From assembly GCA_945787425.1 (NCBI GenBank), contig CALZHO010000063.1, positions 1 to 5,736 on the forward strand: a DNA stretch of 5,736 nt, given 5' to 3'. The position numbers and the translations under genes are program-made. Below are positions 1 to 5,212 of this stretch, piece by piece (the first letter of the stretch is position 1; each line of letters starts with the position of its first letter). This DNA comes from an uncultured Bacteroidales bacterium (GTDB lineage Bacteria; Bacteroidota; Bacteroidia; Bacteroidales; Paludibacteraceae). Below the pieces are notes generated by a model that searched no databases, was not told the origin of the DNA, and worked only from the letters and a program-made list of their open reading frames with translations.

Positions 1-1
1 C

Positions 2-451
2 TGGCATGTAGGTGTATTAAATCCTAATGCTTACAAGACTATGGGAATTCTCAAAGTAGAAGATGGTGTGATCTTGTCCAATACGGATGATATTTGCACC
101 ATCTTTGCAACGAAAGTACCTAAAAGAGGATTTCTGCGAGCTGGTGGTGTTCTGCTGCCCAATGGCGATTTTGTATGGTGGCCTAATGCCATACATTCAA
201 TATGGGCTAATGAGATGTCAGATGACGGCGAAAAGATTATAGAGTACAACAAGTCTGATGAGCAAAAATGCAATCAACATGTAGAGAATTGTTTAGCACT
301 CAATCAGCGCCGCATAACCTTCTATCGTAAGAAAAATATCTTTGGGCAACACTATTATCGTTTTGTAGGAGTCTATGAAATGGATAAGGAGGAAAGTCGC
401 CGAATCAACAAGTGTGTTTGGCGCAGAATAAGCACTGAATATAAGTTGTAA
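2..451 (+). CDS. C-terminal part of an unidentified protein (5' end outside window)
   Basis: The frame is open from the window edge and ends at TAA 449-451, giving about 149 residues. An ATG at position 41 lies inside this open frame, and the codons before it read as ordinary protein (WHVGVLNPNAYKT), so the true start is most likely upstream. The visible part is a mixed alpha/beta domain with aromatic and glycine-rich strands (RAGGVLLPNGDFVWWPNAIH). Near the end is the pattern ITFYRKKNIFGQHYYRFVGV. Patterns of the type 'FG..YYRFVGV' recall PUA/SRA-like or restriction-associated domains, but that is only an impression and no catalytic motif can be identified. The gene is convergent with the ATPase gene to its right and is followed by two hairpins. 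Coding status is secure; function is unknown. Confidence 0.75.
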   Translation, partial: WHVGVLNPNAYKTMGILKVEDGVILSNTDDICTIFATKVPKRGFLRAGGVLLPNGDFVWWPNAIHSIWANEMSDDGEKIIEYNKSDEQKCNQHVENCLALNQRRITFYRKKNIFGQHYYRFVGVYEMDKEESRRINKCVWRRISTEYKL

Positions 452-464
452 TCCCGTCGCAGCC

Positions 465-505
465 ATAAACAAGGCAGAGGAGTTTGATCTCTCCTCTGCT
501 TACAA
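465..505. repeat. Intergenic hairpin repeat, copy 1 (near-identical to 3630-3670)
   Basis: This 41-bp stretch recurs at 3630-3670 with only two differences, both in the hairpin loop (488 and 490). It contains a perfect 9-bp stem, GCAGAGGAG (474-482) with CTCCTCTGC (491-499), around an 8-nt loop, and is followed directly by TTACAA. It lies 14 nt after a stop codon and between convergent genes, so it could terminate both transcripts. On the reverse strand the stem is followed by a modestly T-rich CTTGTTTAT; on the forward strand there is no T-run. It may be a terminator, a dispersed palindromic repeat, or both. Confidence 0.8.
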
Positions 506-516
506 CCCCCTCCTGA

Positions 517-534
517 CTCCCCTTCAAAGGGGAG
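517..534. repeat. G/C-rich palindrome, probable dispersed intergenic repeat or terminator
   Basis: CTCCCC (517-522) is complementary to GGGGAG (529-534), and the intervening TTCAAA allows at most one more pair. It sits in a pyrimidine/purine-asymmetric block (506-536) just after the first hairpin. Short intergenic palindromes of the form CCCCTCC...CCCCTT..AAGGGG are common in Bacteroidota genomes as I recall them. It may help terminate the convergent transcripts. The self-complementarity is certain; the role is inferred. Confidence 0.5.
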
Positions 535-561
535 GATGAAAATGAGGAAAGTGATCTTTGA

Positions 562-577
562 CGTATTGTAGAGAAAA
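562..577 (+). repeat. Left arm of a 16-bp inverted repeat flanking the ATPase gene
   Basis: CGTATTGTAGAGAAAA here is the exact reverse complement of 1834-1849. The bases immediately outside and inside the 16 bp do not match. The arm ends 8 nt from the stop codon of the ATPase gene. The two arms enclose the complete gene, its leader palindrome and its promoter. No target-site duplication is visible outside the arms. Confidence 0.75.
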
Positions 578-585
578 GTTAAAAA

Positions 586-1728
586 TTATTTCTTGGTCAT
601 AGACTTATAATTAATAAGGTGTGTTTCACCAATGGACTTTTGAGGACCAGTATAGACGATGTTCATGCTCAACAAATCATCTTTGAGCAGACTTTTGAGA
701 TAGTCCAACGAATTCAAAAAGTCAGGATGAAAACGCTCCGCTGACTTGATTTCATAAGCATGTATTTTGCCTGCCTCTTCTTGCAAGATATCTACTTCTC
801 TATATTTATCTCGGTAGAACAAGATATTCTTCTCTAATCCTTGGTTATAGCGCGCTTTCAACATATCACAAACTACCATATTCTCAAATATCGCACCGCG
901 CAAAGGATGATTAGCCAACTGCTGAGCCGTCTCTATACCCAAGAGATAACATACCAAACCTATATCGTAGAAATACACCTTAGGTGTTTTAGTCAGCCGT
1001 TTACCTATGTTGCGATAAAATGGATGTAGCAAAAATGCTGTATATGAGGTCTCCAATATACTCATCCATGATTGAATAGTCTTGTAATCTACAGCTAATT
1101 CCGCACTGATAGATGATGCTACAAACTCCGTACCCACTCGAGAAGCAAGAATAGTCAAGAAACGACGGAAAAGACTTAAGTCTTTGATATTCACAATCTG
1201 TCGTACATCCTTCTGGATATATGTAGCCACATAACTGTCATATACCGTGTGTGGGTCTTTCTTGTCTCCCCAAACAGCAGGATAGAATCCTCGCCACATC
1301 AGTTCATTGACATCTATATTCGCATCATCGCCTAACTCTGACAAACTCAATGGAAGTAGTCGCATAACCGCCACGCGACCTGCTAAGGATTGAGATATAT
1401 TTTGCATCAATAAGAAGTCGCTACTACCGCTTAGCACATAGCGCAATGATTTGTTTTCATCGACTACCACTTGTAGAACAGAAAACAACTCGGGCATATT
1501 TTGGGCTTCATCTATAATCAATCCATTGGGATATTGTAGCAAGAAGCCCTCAATATCATGTTCAACTAAAGCTCGGGTTGTAGCACGCTCCAAATTGACA
1601 TATTCGTAATCTGGGAATGCCATTTTACACAATGTAGTCTTACCTGACTGACGTGGTCCTGTCACAGAAATGATAGACCAATGCTCACTTAACTCTAAAA
1701 GTTTGTGTTGTAACTCTCTGCTATACAT
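586..1728 (-). CDS. AAA-family ATPase with DUF4143 C-terminal region (orphan ATPase)
   Basis: This 380-residue protein is full length for the AAA_14/DUF4143 family common in Bacteroidota. The N-terminal ATPase half has a Walker A motif (GPRQSGKTT, residues 24-32), a Walker B motif (GLIIDEAQ, 69-76, with D73 and E74), a sensor-like strand (YVLSGSSDFLL, 97-107) and the family signature SLAGRV (114-119). Residues of about 180-240 resemble a winged-helix region. The C-terminal part carries a PD-(D/E)xK-like arrangement: E282, D313 in REVDIL, and E326-x-K328 in YEIKS. The biological role of the family is not settled, and nuclease activity is not assured by these residues. Start ATG 1726-1728 fits the family N-terminus and lies about 45 nt below a good promoter. 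The gene stands alone, opposite in strand to all neighbours, inside a 16-bp inverted repeat, which suggests separate acquisition. Confidence 0.95.
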   Translation of the reverse strand: MYSRELQHKLLELSEHWSIISVTGPRQSGKTTLCKMAFPDYEYVNLERATTRALVEHDIEGFLLQYPNGLIIDEAQNMPELFSVLQVVVDENKSLRYVLSGSSDFLLMQNISQSLAGRVAVMRLLPLSLSELGDDANIDVNELMWRGFYPAVWGDKKDPHTVYDSYVATYIQKDVRQIVNIKDLSLFRRFLTILASRVGTEFVASSISAELAVDYKTIQSWMSILETSYTAFLLHPFYRNIGKRLTKTPKVYFYDIGLVCYLLGIETAQQLANHPLRGAIFENMVVCDMLKARYNQGLEKNILFYRDKYREVDILQEEAGKIHAYEIKSAERFHPDFLNSLDYLKSLLKDDLLSMNIVYTGPQKSIGETHLINYKSMTKK

Positions 1729-1745
1729 ATAATTATTGCCTTTAT

Positions 1746-1778
1746 GGACAAATTAGGAATACAACTCCTAATTTGTCC
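1746..1778. promoter_or_regulatory. Perfect 13-bp inverted repeat in the ATPase leader (operator or 5' hairpin)
   Basis: GGACAAATTAGGA (1746-1758) and TCCTAATTTGTCC (1766-1778) are perfect reverse complements around a 7-nt spacer. The element lies directly downstream of the reverse-strand -7 box (1780-1787), so the expected transcription start of the ATPase gene falls inside its right arm. It could be the binding site of a dimeric repressor over the start site, or form a hairpin at the very 5' end of the mRNA. It has no T-run, so it is unlikely to be a plain terminator. Confidence 0.65.
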
Positions 1779-1779
1779 G

Positions 1780-1810
1780 CAAAGGTACAACAAAAAATGC
1801 ACATACGCAA
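1780..1810 (-). promoter_or_regulatory. Bacteroidota-type promoter for the ATPase gene
   Basis: Read on the reverse strand, the sequence has TTG (1808-1810), a 20-nt spacer, and TACCTTTG (1780-1787). This matches the Bacteroidota primary sigma consensus of TTG, 19-21 nt, TAnnTTTG. The start of transcription would fall at about 1772-1775, giving a leader of about 45 nt before the ATG at 1728. No equally good forward promoter was seen between here and 1933. Confidence 0.7.
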
Positions 1811-1833
1811 GCATTTGGGCAAAAAAACGACAT

Positions 1834-1849
1834 TTTTCTCTACAATACG
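1834..1849 (-). repeat. Right arm of the 16-bp inverted repeat flanking the ATPase gene
   Basis: TTTTCTCTACAATACG on the + strand is the exact reverse complement of 562-577. It lies 24 nt upstream of the -33 element of the ATPase promoter, so the arms enclose promoter and gene together. About 83 nt separate it from the start of the rightward OmpA-like gene. Confidence 0.75.
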
Positions 1850-1932
1850 CAAGTATAAATGACATAGGATATCGCCCGTAGTCCTCAAGTTGCGGGCAAC
1901 AAACATAACAACAAATAAAAAACAAAACAATT
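1850..1932 (+). promoter_or_regulatory. Leader region of the OmpA-like gene with a weak hairpin
   Basis: The stretch must hold the start signals of the rightward gene cluster unless its promoter lies inside the ATPase cassette. No clear TAnnTTTG box was found; TATAAATG at 1854-1861 is a poor match with no TTG at the right distance. GCCCGTA (1874-1880) can pair with TGCGGGC (1891-1897), including a T-G wobble, to make a small hairpin. The last 30 nt are very A-rich with no Shine-Dalgarno sequence, as usual for translation starts in Bacteroidota. Confidence 0.3.
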
Positions 1933-2883
1933 ATGGCAAGTAAAGTACGTGTTTATGCAAAGTCCCAAAAATGGGCAGCATTAGGTATTGTAGATGCTTA
2001 TCTGAAAATGTATCCTCATGCAACATTGGAAGATATCAACAAGGCTTTTCCAAGAAATTTATTTGTACAAACCGAAGATAACTTAGGTTTGTTTGTAACG
2101 ATGGAAGAAAAGGCTAAAATGGCTCAATCCACCACTACCGATTTCGATGACAATCAGTTAGAGGAATGGAAGCGTACCAAATTCTACCTAACCATGACAG
2201 ATGGAACAGAGATCGCTTTCACAGTTCCAATGTGGACCAAAGAAATGTTCGAGAAAATCACAGAGCAAGCCAAACTATATGACATCGAAATAGCTAAATA
2301 CGAAGCTGCGGAAAAGGGTGCTGGCAAACGTGGTGAATACACATTGGAATACCTCAACGGCTATGTTCCACCTGTACCCGCCAAGAAAGGTATGCCTAAA
2401 TGGTTGTTGGCACTCATTGCTGTATTGGGCTTGGCAGTAGTAGCATTGCTCCTGTGGTTGCTCCTCGGCAAGAAGGCAGAACCACAAATCGTAGAGGTAG
2501 AGAAGGTAGTAGTGGTACACGACACCCTCTATATCCAACAAATCGCTGAGATTGAGAAGAACTTCAACGCCGCTCAATTCGAGCAAGGCAAAGCCGATCT
2601 CAATGAGGAAGCAAAATTCGTATTGCACGATTTGGCTAAAGTGCTGAATGCACATACCGACATCAAACTCACAATCAAAGGTCACACTTCAGCAGAAGGC
2701 GATGCGGCTTTCAACCAAAAACTGTCTGAAGCACGCGCGAAAGCAGCTGTGGACTTCTTGGTAGAGCGCGAAGGCGTAGCTGTAGAGCAATTGTCATACG
2801 CTGGTATGGGTAGCTCAGAGTTGAAGAACGCAGACAACCCAATGGCACCAGAAAACCGCCGTACCGAATTTATTATCGAATAA
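1933..2883 (+). CDS. Inner-membrane-anchored OmpA-family protein with a cytoplasmic N-terminal domain
   Basis: The 316-residue protein has no signal peptide. Residues 1-125 form a soluble domain, with AYLKMYPHATLEDINKAFP at 22-40 and MTDGTEIAFTVPMW at 88-101. As I remember it, similar modules with the pattern 'L.DG..i.V...W' occur in other Bacteroidota proteins without known function. Residues 156-178 are one strong transmembrane helix flanked by lysines. Residues of about 205-316 are an OmpA-like peptidoglycan-binding domain with the hallmark stretches IKGHTSAEGDAAFNQKLSEA (248-267) and NRRTEF (308-313). The expected topology is N-terminus in the cytoplasm and OmpA domain in the periplasm, linking the cell wall to a cytoplasmic module. 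This is a MotB-like layout rather than that of an outer-membrane OmpA. It heads a tight cluster with the TerB-like gene 25 nt downstream. The OmpA domain is secure; the role is unknown. Confidence 0.9.
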   Translation: MASKVRVYAKSQKWAALGIVDAYLKMYPHATLEDINKAFPRNLFVQTEDNLGLFVTMEEKAKMAQSTTTDFDDNQLEEWKRTKFYLTMTDGTEIAFTVPMWTKEMFEKITEQAKLYDIEIAKYEAAEKGAGKRGEYTLEYLNGYVPPVPAKKGMPKWLLALIAVLGLAVVALLLWLLLGKKAEPQIVEVEKVVVVHDTLYIQQIAEIEKNFNAAQFEQGKADLNEEAKFVLHDLAKVLNAHTDIKLTIKGHTSAEGDAAFNQKLSEARAKAAVDFLVEREGVAVEQLSYAGMGSSELKNADNPMAPENRRTEFIIE

Positions 2884-2908
2884 TCACTCTTTAATAACTA
2901 TCACAAAC

Positions 2909-3313
2909 ATGAAAACGAATTCTAAAGCATTAGCATCATTCTTGGCAGCAGCTGTATGGGCTGATGGCGAGTACTGCGAGTTTGAGCAATCGCTCGTAGC
3001 AGACATGGGGGATCTCTTGGATGCTAAGACCCTCACACAAGATTTAGAGGCAGCCATCGTTGCTACCGAGAATATGTCAGGCGACGAACTGACTGCACAT
3101 TTGGAAGAGGCAGCTAAGCAAGTGGATGCAACTGAGAAAGAGGGTATCTTGACTCTCTGCTTGCAAATGCTCTGCTCTGATGCGTTCTTGTCATCGGATG
3201 AGGTAGAGAACTTCTTCACTTTCGCTGAATTGCTTGGCGTGGACGAAAACGATGCACAAGCTATTCTCGATGTGTTCATCGATGAAGAGGAAGACTTAAT
3301 TATCGAAGAGTAA
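2909..3313 (+). CDS. TerB-like acidic helical protein
   Basis: The 134-residue protein is all-helical in appearance and strongly acidic, ending in a Glu/Asp-rich tail (DEEEDLIIEE). The pattern ADGEYCEFEQSLV (18-30), and the second acidic stretch SSDEVENFFTFAELLGVDEN (95-114), follow the TerB/COG3793 layout, in which 'DG....E' motifs begin each half of a helical bundle. TerB-like proteins are linked to tellurite resistance and wider envelope or metal stress modules, and their acidic residues are thought to bind metal. Here no TerC, TerD or TerE partner is visible. The gene lies 25 nt after the OmpA-like gene and 27 nt before a very basic protein, so the three are probably co-transcribed. The family assignment rests on motif pattern only. 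Confidence 0.75.
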   Translation: MKTNSKALASFLAAAVWADGEYCEFEQSLVADMGDLLDAKTLTQDLEAAIVATENMSGDELTAHLEEAAKQVDATEKEGILTLCLQMLCSDAFLSSDEVENFFTFAELLGVDENDAQAILDVFIDEEEDLIIEE

Positions 3314-3340
3314 TCAACCCAATTCAAAATTATTACAACT

Positions 3341-3607
3341 ATGGCTATACAAAAAACAGCAGCTGGTAAGGTTGATAAACGTACCAAGGAATATAAGGAA
3401 ATGGTAGCTCGCGCTAAGAAAGCGCGCGCAGCTCAAAAGAAAGCAGCCAGCAAAACTACCGTTAAGAAGTCTTCTAAGGCAGGTCGTCGTCAAGATGGCC
3501 ATCTTGACCAACGCACCAAAGCGGGTAAAGAAGCAGCAGCACGCATGGCAGCAGCTCGCAAGGCTAAAGGCAGCTTGAAGAACAAAATCAAAAACCTCTT
3601 CAAGTAA
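3341..3607 (+). CDS. Small Lys/Ala-rich basic protein with two similar halves (histone-H1-like composition)
   Basis: The 88-residue protein is rich in Lys, Arg and Ala, with no membrane segment and almost no acidic residues outside short helices. It has an internal duplication with an offset of 44 residues, exactly half its length. Residues 9-32 and 53-76 share 12 of 24 positions, including G-x-x-D-x-R-T-K, then K-E, then A-R. A Lys/Ser/Thr linker (about 33-52) joins the two helices, and the tail (NKIKNLFK) is also basic. Such composition suggests binding to DNA, RNA or an acidic partner; the preceding TerB-like protein is strongly acidic. It is probably translated from the same message as that gene. 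No named family was recognised. Confidence 0.8.
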   Translation: MAIQKTAAGKVDKRTKEYKEMVARAKKARAAQKKAASKTTVKKSSKAGRRQDGHLDQRTKAGKEAAARMAAARKAKGSLKNKIKNLFK

Positions 3608-3629
3608 ACTCCCTCTCCCCGAATGGGAT

Positions 3630-3670
3630 ATAAACAAGGCAGAGGAGTTTGACCGCTCCTCTGCTTACAA
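3630..3670. repeat. Intergenic hairpin repeat, copy 2 (near-identical to 465-505)
   Basis: This copy matches 465-505 at 39 of 41 positions, with the perfect stem GCAGAGGAG (3639-3647) and CTCCTCTGC (3656-3664) and the same CTTACAA tail. It lies 22 nt after the stop of the basic protein gene and ends 12 nt before the ATG at 3683. It may partly terminate the upstream transcript or act as a leader hairpin for the next gene. The A-rich tail argues against a classical forward terminator. Confidence 0.8.
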
Positions 3671-3682
3671 AAATCTCAAAAT

Positions 3683-4083
3683 ATGGCAACTTATAAAGAC
3701 TTAATCCTGCAACATTGTGCAGGGATTGAAAGACCTACTATGCACTATATTTTGGCAAAAGTAACAATGGTTATCGCCGCTTTTGTCAGCATAGTACGGG
3801 CAATGTACACACCTCTACCCTGCGTAGAACTATCCATAGTCTGCTGACGGATGAGGAGTACAATAAGCCCGTTCACGAAAAGCAGATGGATGAAATACTG
3901 AAAGACTGCTACTTTGAGTGGGCAGTAATTGACAAGGAAGAAGAGAGCTTGGTAGAGTGCATCGAAGCAATATGTATTGTGCACGGCACCTATCCGCTCA
4001 ATATCGATGGCAATCCCGCTATCAATGAGACATGGCGCGAGCATATGATGAATGAGCGCGGAAAAGTGAAAGATAAAAAATAA
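3683..4083 (+). pseudogene. GIY-YIG nuclease-like gene, split between two frames
   Basis: ATG 3683 opens a frame that starts MATYKDLILQHCAGIERP but stops at TGA 3845-3847. Another frame is open from 3730 to TAA 4083 and reads LYFGKSNNGYRRFCQHS, then HTSTLRRTI, then an acidic helix (EEESLVECIEAI), then YPLNIDGNPAINETW. This is the order of a GIY-YIG-type nuclease: YIG-like strand, catalytic Arg in RR, the Gly/His/Ser-Thr-Leu-Arg segment, catalytic Glu, and PLNI.GN. The second frame has no ATG before 3886, which is too late to include the YFG and RR motifs. One extra base between about 3730 and 3845, or a -1 frameshift, would join the parts into about 133 residues. The first motif reads GIE rather than GIY and its spacing to YFG is short, so decay is plausible. 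Sequencing error or recoding cannot be excluded. Confidence 0.7.
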
Positions 4084-4100
4084 CATCAACAAAATACTGC

Positions 4101-4889
4101 ATGAGACAATTATTCAACAAAATCTTCTTGAATGACAAGTTTATTCTTTGTGTCATTCTTCTGAACTCCTGTATCATCTATATGCAGGTGGCTGGTTATC
4201 AAAGCACAACTATTAGTGTCATAGACGTGACCTGTACGCTCATCTTTTTGATAGAAATGCTCGTCAAGCATATTCATTTTGGGGTACGTGGTTATTGGCG
4301 CGAAGGCTGGAACAGGTTAGACGGTATATTGGTCTTGCTGTCTATCCCATCTATCATAGAGCCATTTATCCCTAATGGTTATGCCAGTTTGTCGATACTG
4401 ATGATTTTCCGTCTGTTGCGTGTGTTACGCTTCTTCCGTGTGCTACATTTCTTCCCTAATTTCAGCAAACTGATTAAGGCGTTTATACAAGCCATGCGAC
4501 AATCATATGCAATATTACTGAGTTTTGCGGTGATTATTGTCATCTTTGGACTGCTCAACTGTAGTCTTTTTGGCGAAGCAGATCCAGAACACTTCCAAAC
4601 ACCTCTGCGCTCTATTTATGCAGTTTTCCAAATATGCACAGTAGAAGGTTGGTACGAAATACCTAATACCGTTGCAGAGTATTATGGTGCTTCATCTATT
4701 GCGGCTGAGTTTGTACGCTTGTATTTTTGCGCATTGCTTATCTTAGGCGGTATTATTGGCATGTCATTCATCAACTCGATTTTTGTGGATGCAATGGTGG
4801 CAGACAACAACGATGATGTCATGACCAAACTCAATGAACTACAAAAGTCTATTGACGAATTAAAAGAAAAATCAAATATCAATCATTAA
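4101..4889 (+). CDS. One-domain voltage-gated cation channel (bacterial sodium channel type)
   Basis: The 262-residue protein has the six-helix layout of Ion_trans (PF00520) channels such as NaChBac, which form homotetramers in the inner membrane. S1 is about 12-32; S2 about 38-60 with the conserved acidic E52; S3 about 72-90 with D74. S4 (97-117) carries Arg at 104, 107, 110 and 113, three residues apart, as in a voltage sensor. S5 is about 135-157, the pore helix about 166-179, and S6 about 203-231. The selectivity filter reads T180-V-E182-G-W184, matching the T-x-E-x-W form of bacterial sodium channels, although Ca2+ or mixed selectivity cannot be judged. A C-terminal heptad helix (about 238-257, VMTKLNELQKSIDELKEK) fits the tetramerising coiled coil of this family. 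The gene is 17 nt after the nuclease-like gene and 19 nt before the next. Confidence 0.92.
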   Translation: MRQLFNKIFLNDKFILCVILLNSCIIYMQVAGYQSTTISVIDVTCTLIFLIEMLVKHIHFGVRGYWREGWNRLDGILVLLSIPSIIEPFIPNGYASLSILMIFRLLRVLRFFRVLHFFPNFSKLIKAFIQAMRQSYAILLSFAVIIVIFGLLNCSLFGEADPEHFQTPLRSIYAVFQICTVEGWYEIPNTVAEYYGASSIAAEFVRLYFCALLILGGIIGMSFINSIFVDAMVADNNDDVMTKLNELQKSIDELKEKSNINH

Positions 4890-4908
4890 CCCTTAAAAAC
4901 TAATCATT

Positions 4909-5160
4909 ATGAGTTTGGAGTATTACAAAAAGCAAATGGTGGATTTGCGCGCCAAATTGCAAAAAGAGAAAGATGCAAAGAAAAAAGACAACGAGTATTA
5001 CGCTCGCATGGTGAAGTTTGCTTCTACACCAAGTGGTAAAGCGTCCTATCGCAAGTCAAAAATTGACCGCGCAGCTTCGCATGACCGACAAATTGAATCC
5101 ATCAAGCGTCAGATTGAGAGTTGCAAAGACAATATCGCTCGCGAACGCAAGCGTAAATAA
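4909..5160 (+). CDS. Small basic coiled-coil protein of unknown function
   Basis: The 83-residue protein is highly charged and has neither a signal peptide nor a membrane helix. Residues 5-30 and 55-83 are long Lys/Glu/Arg helices with heptad-like spacing (MVDLRAKLQKEKD; IESIKRQIESCKDNIARERK). They are separated by a Ser/Lys segment, STPSGKASYRKSK (39-51), and the pattern suggests a helical hairpin or an oligomer. Small proteins with the central 'KASYRKSK' type segment occur in gut Bacteroidota as I recall them, without known function. The 19-nt gap after the channel gene suggests co-transcription, and a cytoplasmic partner role for the channel is possible but speculative. No Shine-Dalgarno sequence; the start follows an A-rich leader. 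Confidence 0.8.
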   Translation: MSLEYYKKQMVDLRAKLQKEKDAKKKDNEYYARMVKFASTPSGKASYRKSKIDRAASHDRQIESIKRQIESCKDNIARERKRK

Positions 5161-5168
5161 ATCATTAG

Positions 5169-5200
5169 GTCAGCGGGATTGGGTTTCCGCTGGCTTACAA
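5169..5200. repeat. Third hairpin with a CTTACAA tail, upstream of the beta-barrel gene
   Basis: CAGCGG (5171-5176) pairs with CCGCTG (5187-5192), and the stem extends to 8 pairs with T5170-G5193 (wobble) and G5169-C5194 around a 10-nt loop. The stem sequence differs from the copies at 465-505 and 3630-3670. However, the bases directly after it are again TTACAA, and it lies 12 nt upstream of a start codon, as in the 3630-3670 copy. It may be a terminator for the genes before it or a leader element for the gene after it. Confidence 0.6.
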
Positions 5201-5212
5201 AGAAATAAAATC

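Noticed and set aside
337..344. TATCTTTG matching the -7 consensus inside the first gene
   Set aside because: No TTG lies 19-21 nt upstream, it is inside a coding frame, and no gene start follows on that strand.
552..1865. Target-site duplication outside the 16-bp inverted repeat
   Set aside because: The bases outside the left arm (GATCTTTGA) and right arm (CAAGTATAA) share no direct repeat long enough to count.
1695..1930. Two reverse-strand open frames over the ATPase promoter region
   Set aside because: They overlap the promoter, palindrome and ATPase start, and their products are Cys/Phe-rich without motifs.
2275..2685. Reverse-strand open frame opposite the OmpA-like gene
   Set aside because: The forward frame encodes a clear transmembrane helix and OmpA domain here.
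2884..3387. Long reverse-strand open frame (167 codons) opposite the TerB-like gene
   Set aside because: The product is low-complexity Ser/Ala-rich and has the look of an antisense shadow. The forward frame has clear TerB-like motifs, an ATG with a normal leader and operon spacing.
3314..3637. Reverse-strand open frame opposite the basic protein gene
   Set aside because: It is Cys/Phe/Leu-rich, as expected from the complement of Lys/Ala codons. The forward gene has a meaningful internal repeat.
3706..3723. CCTGCA...TGCAGG inverted repeat inside the nuclease-like gene
   Set aside because: It is only 6 bp, lies upstream rather than downstream of the frame change, and is compatible with chance, so it is not claimed as a frameshift stimulator.
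3745..4092. Reverse-strand open frame (115 codons) opposite the nuclease-like gene
   Set aside because: It has no recognisable motif, while the forward strand encodes an ordered set of GIY-YIG-like motifs. It is considered a shadow.
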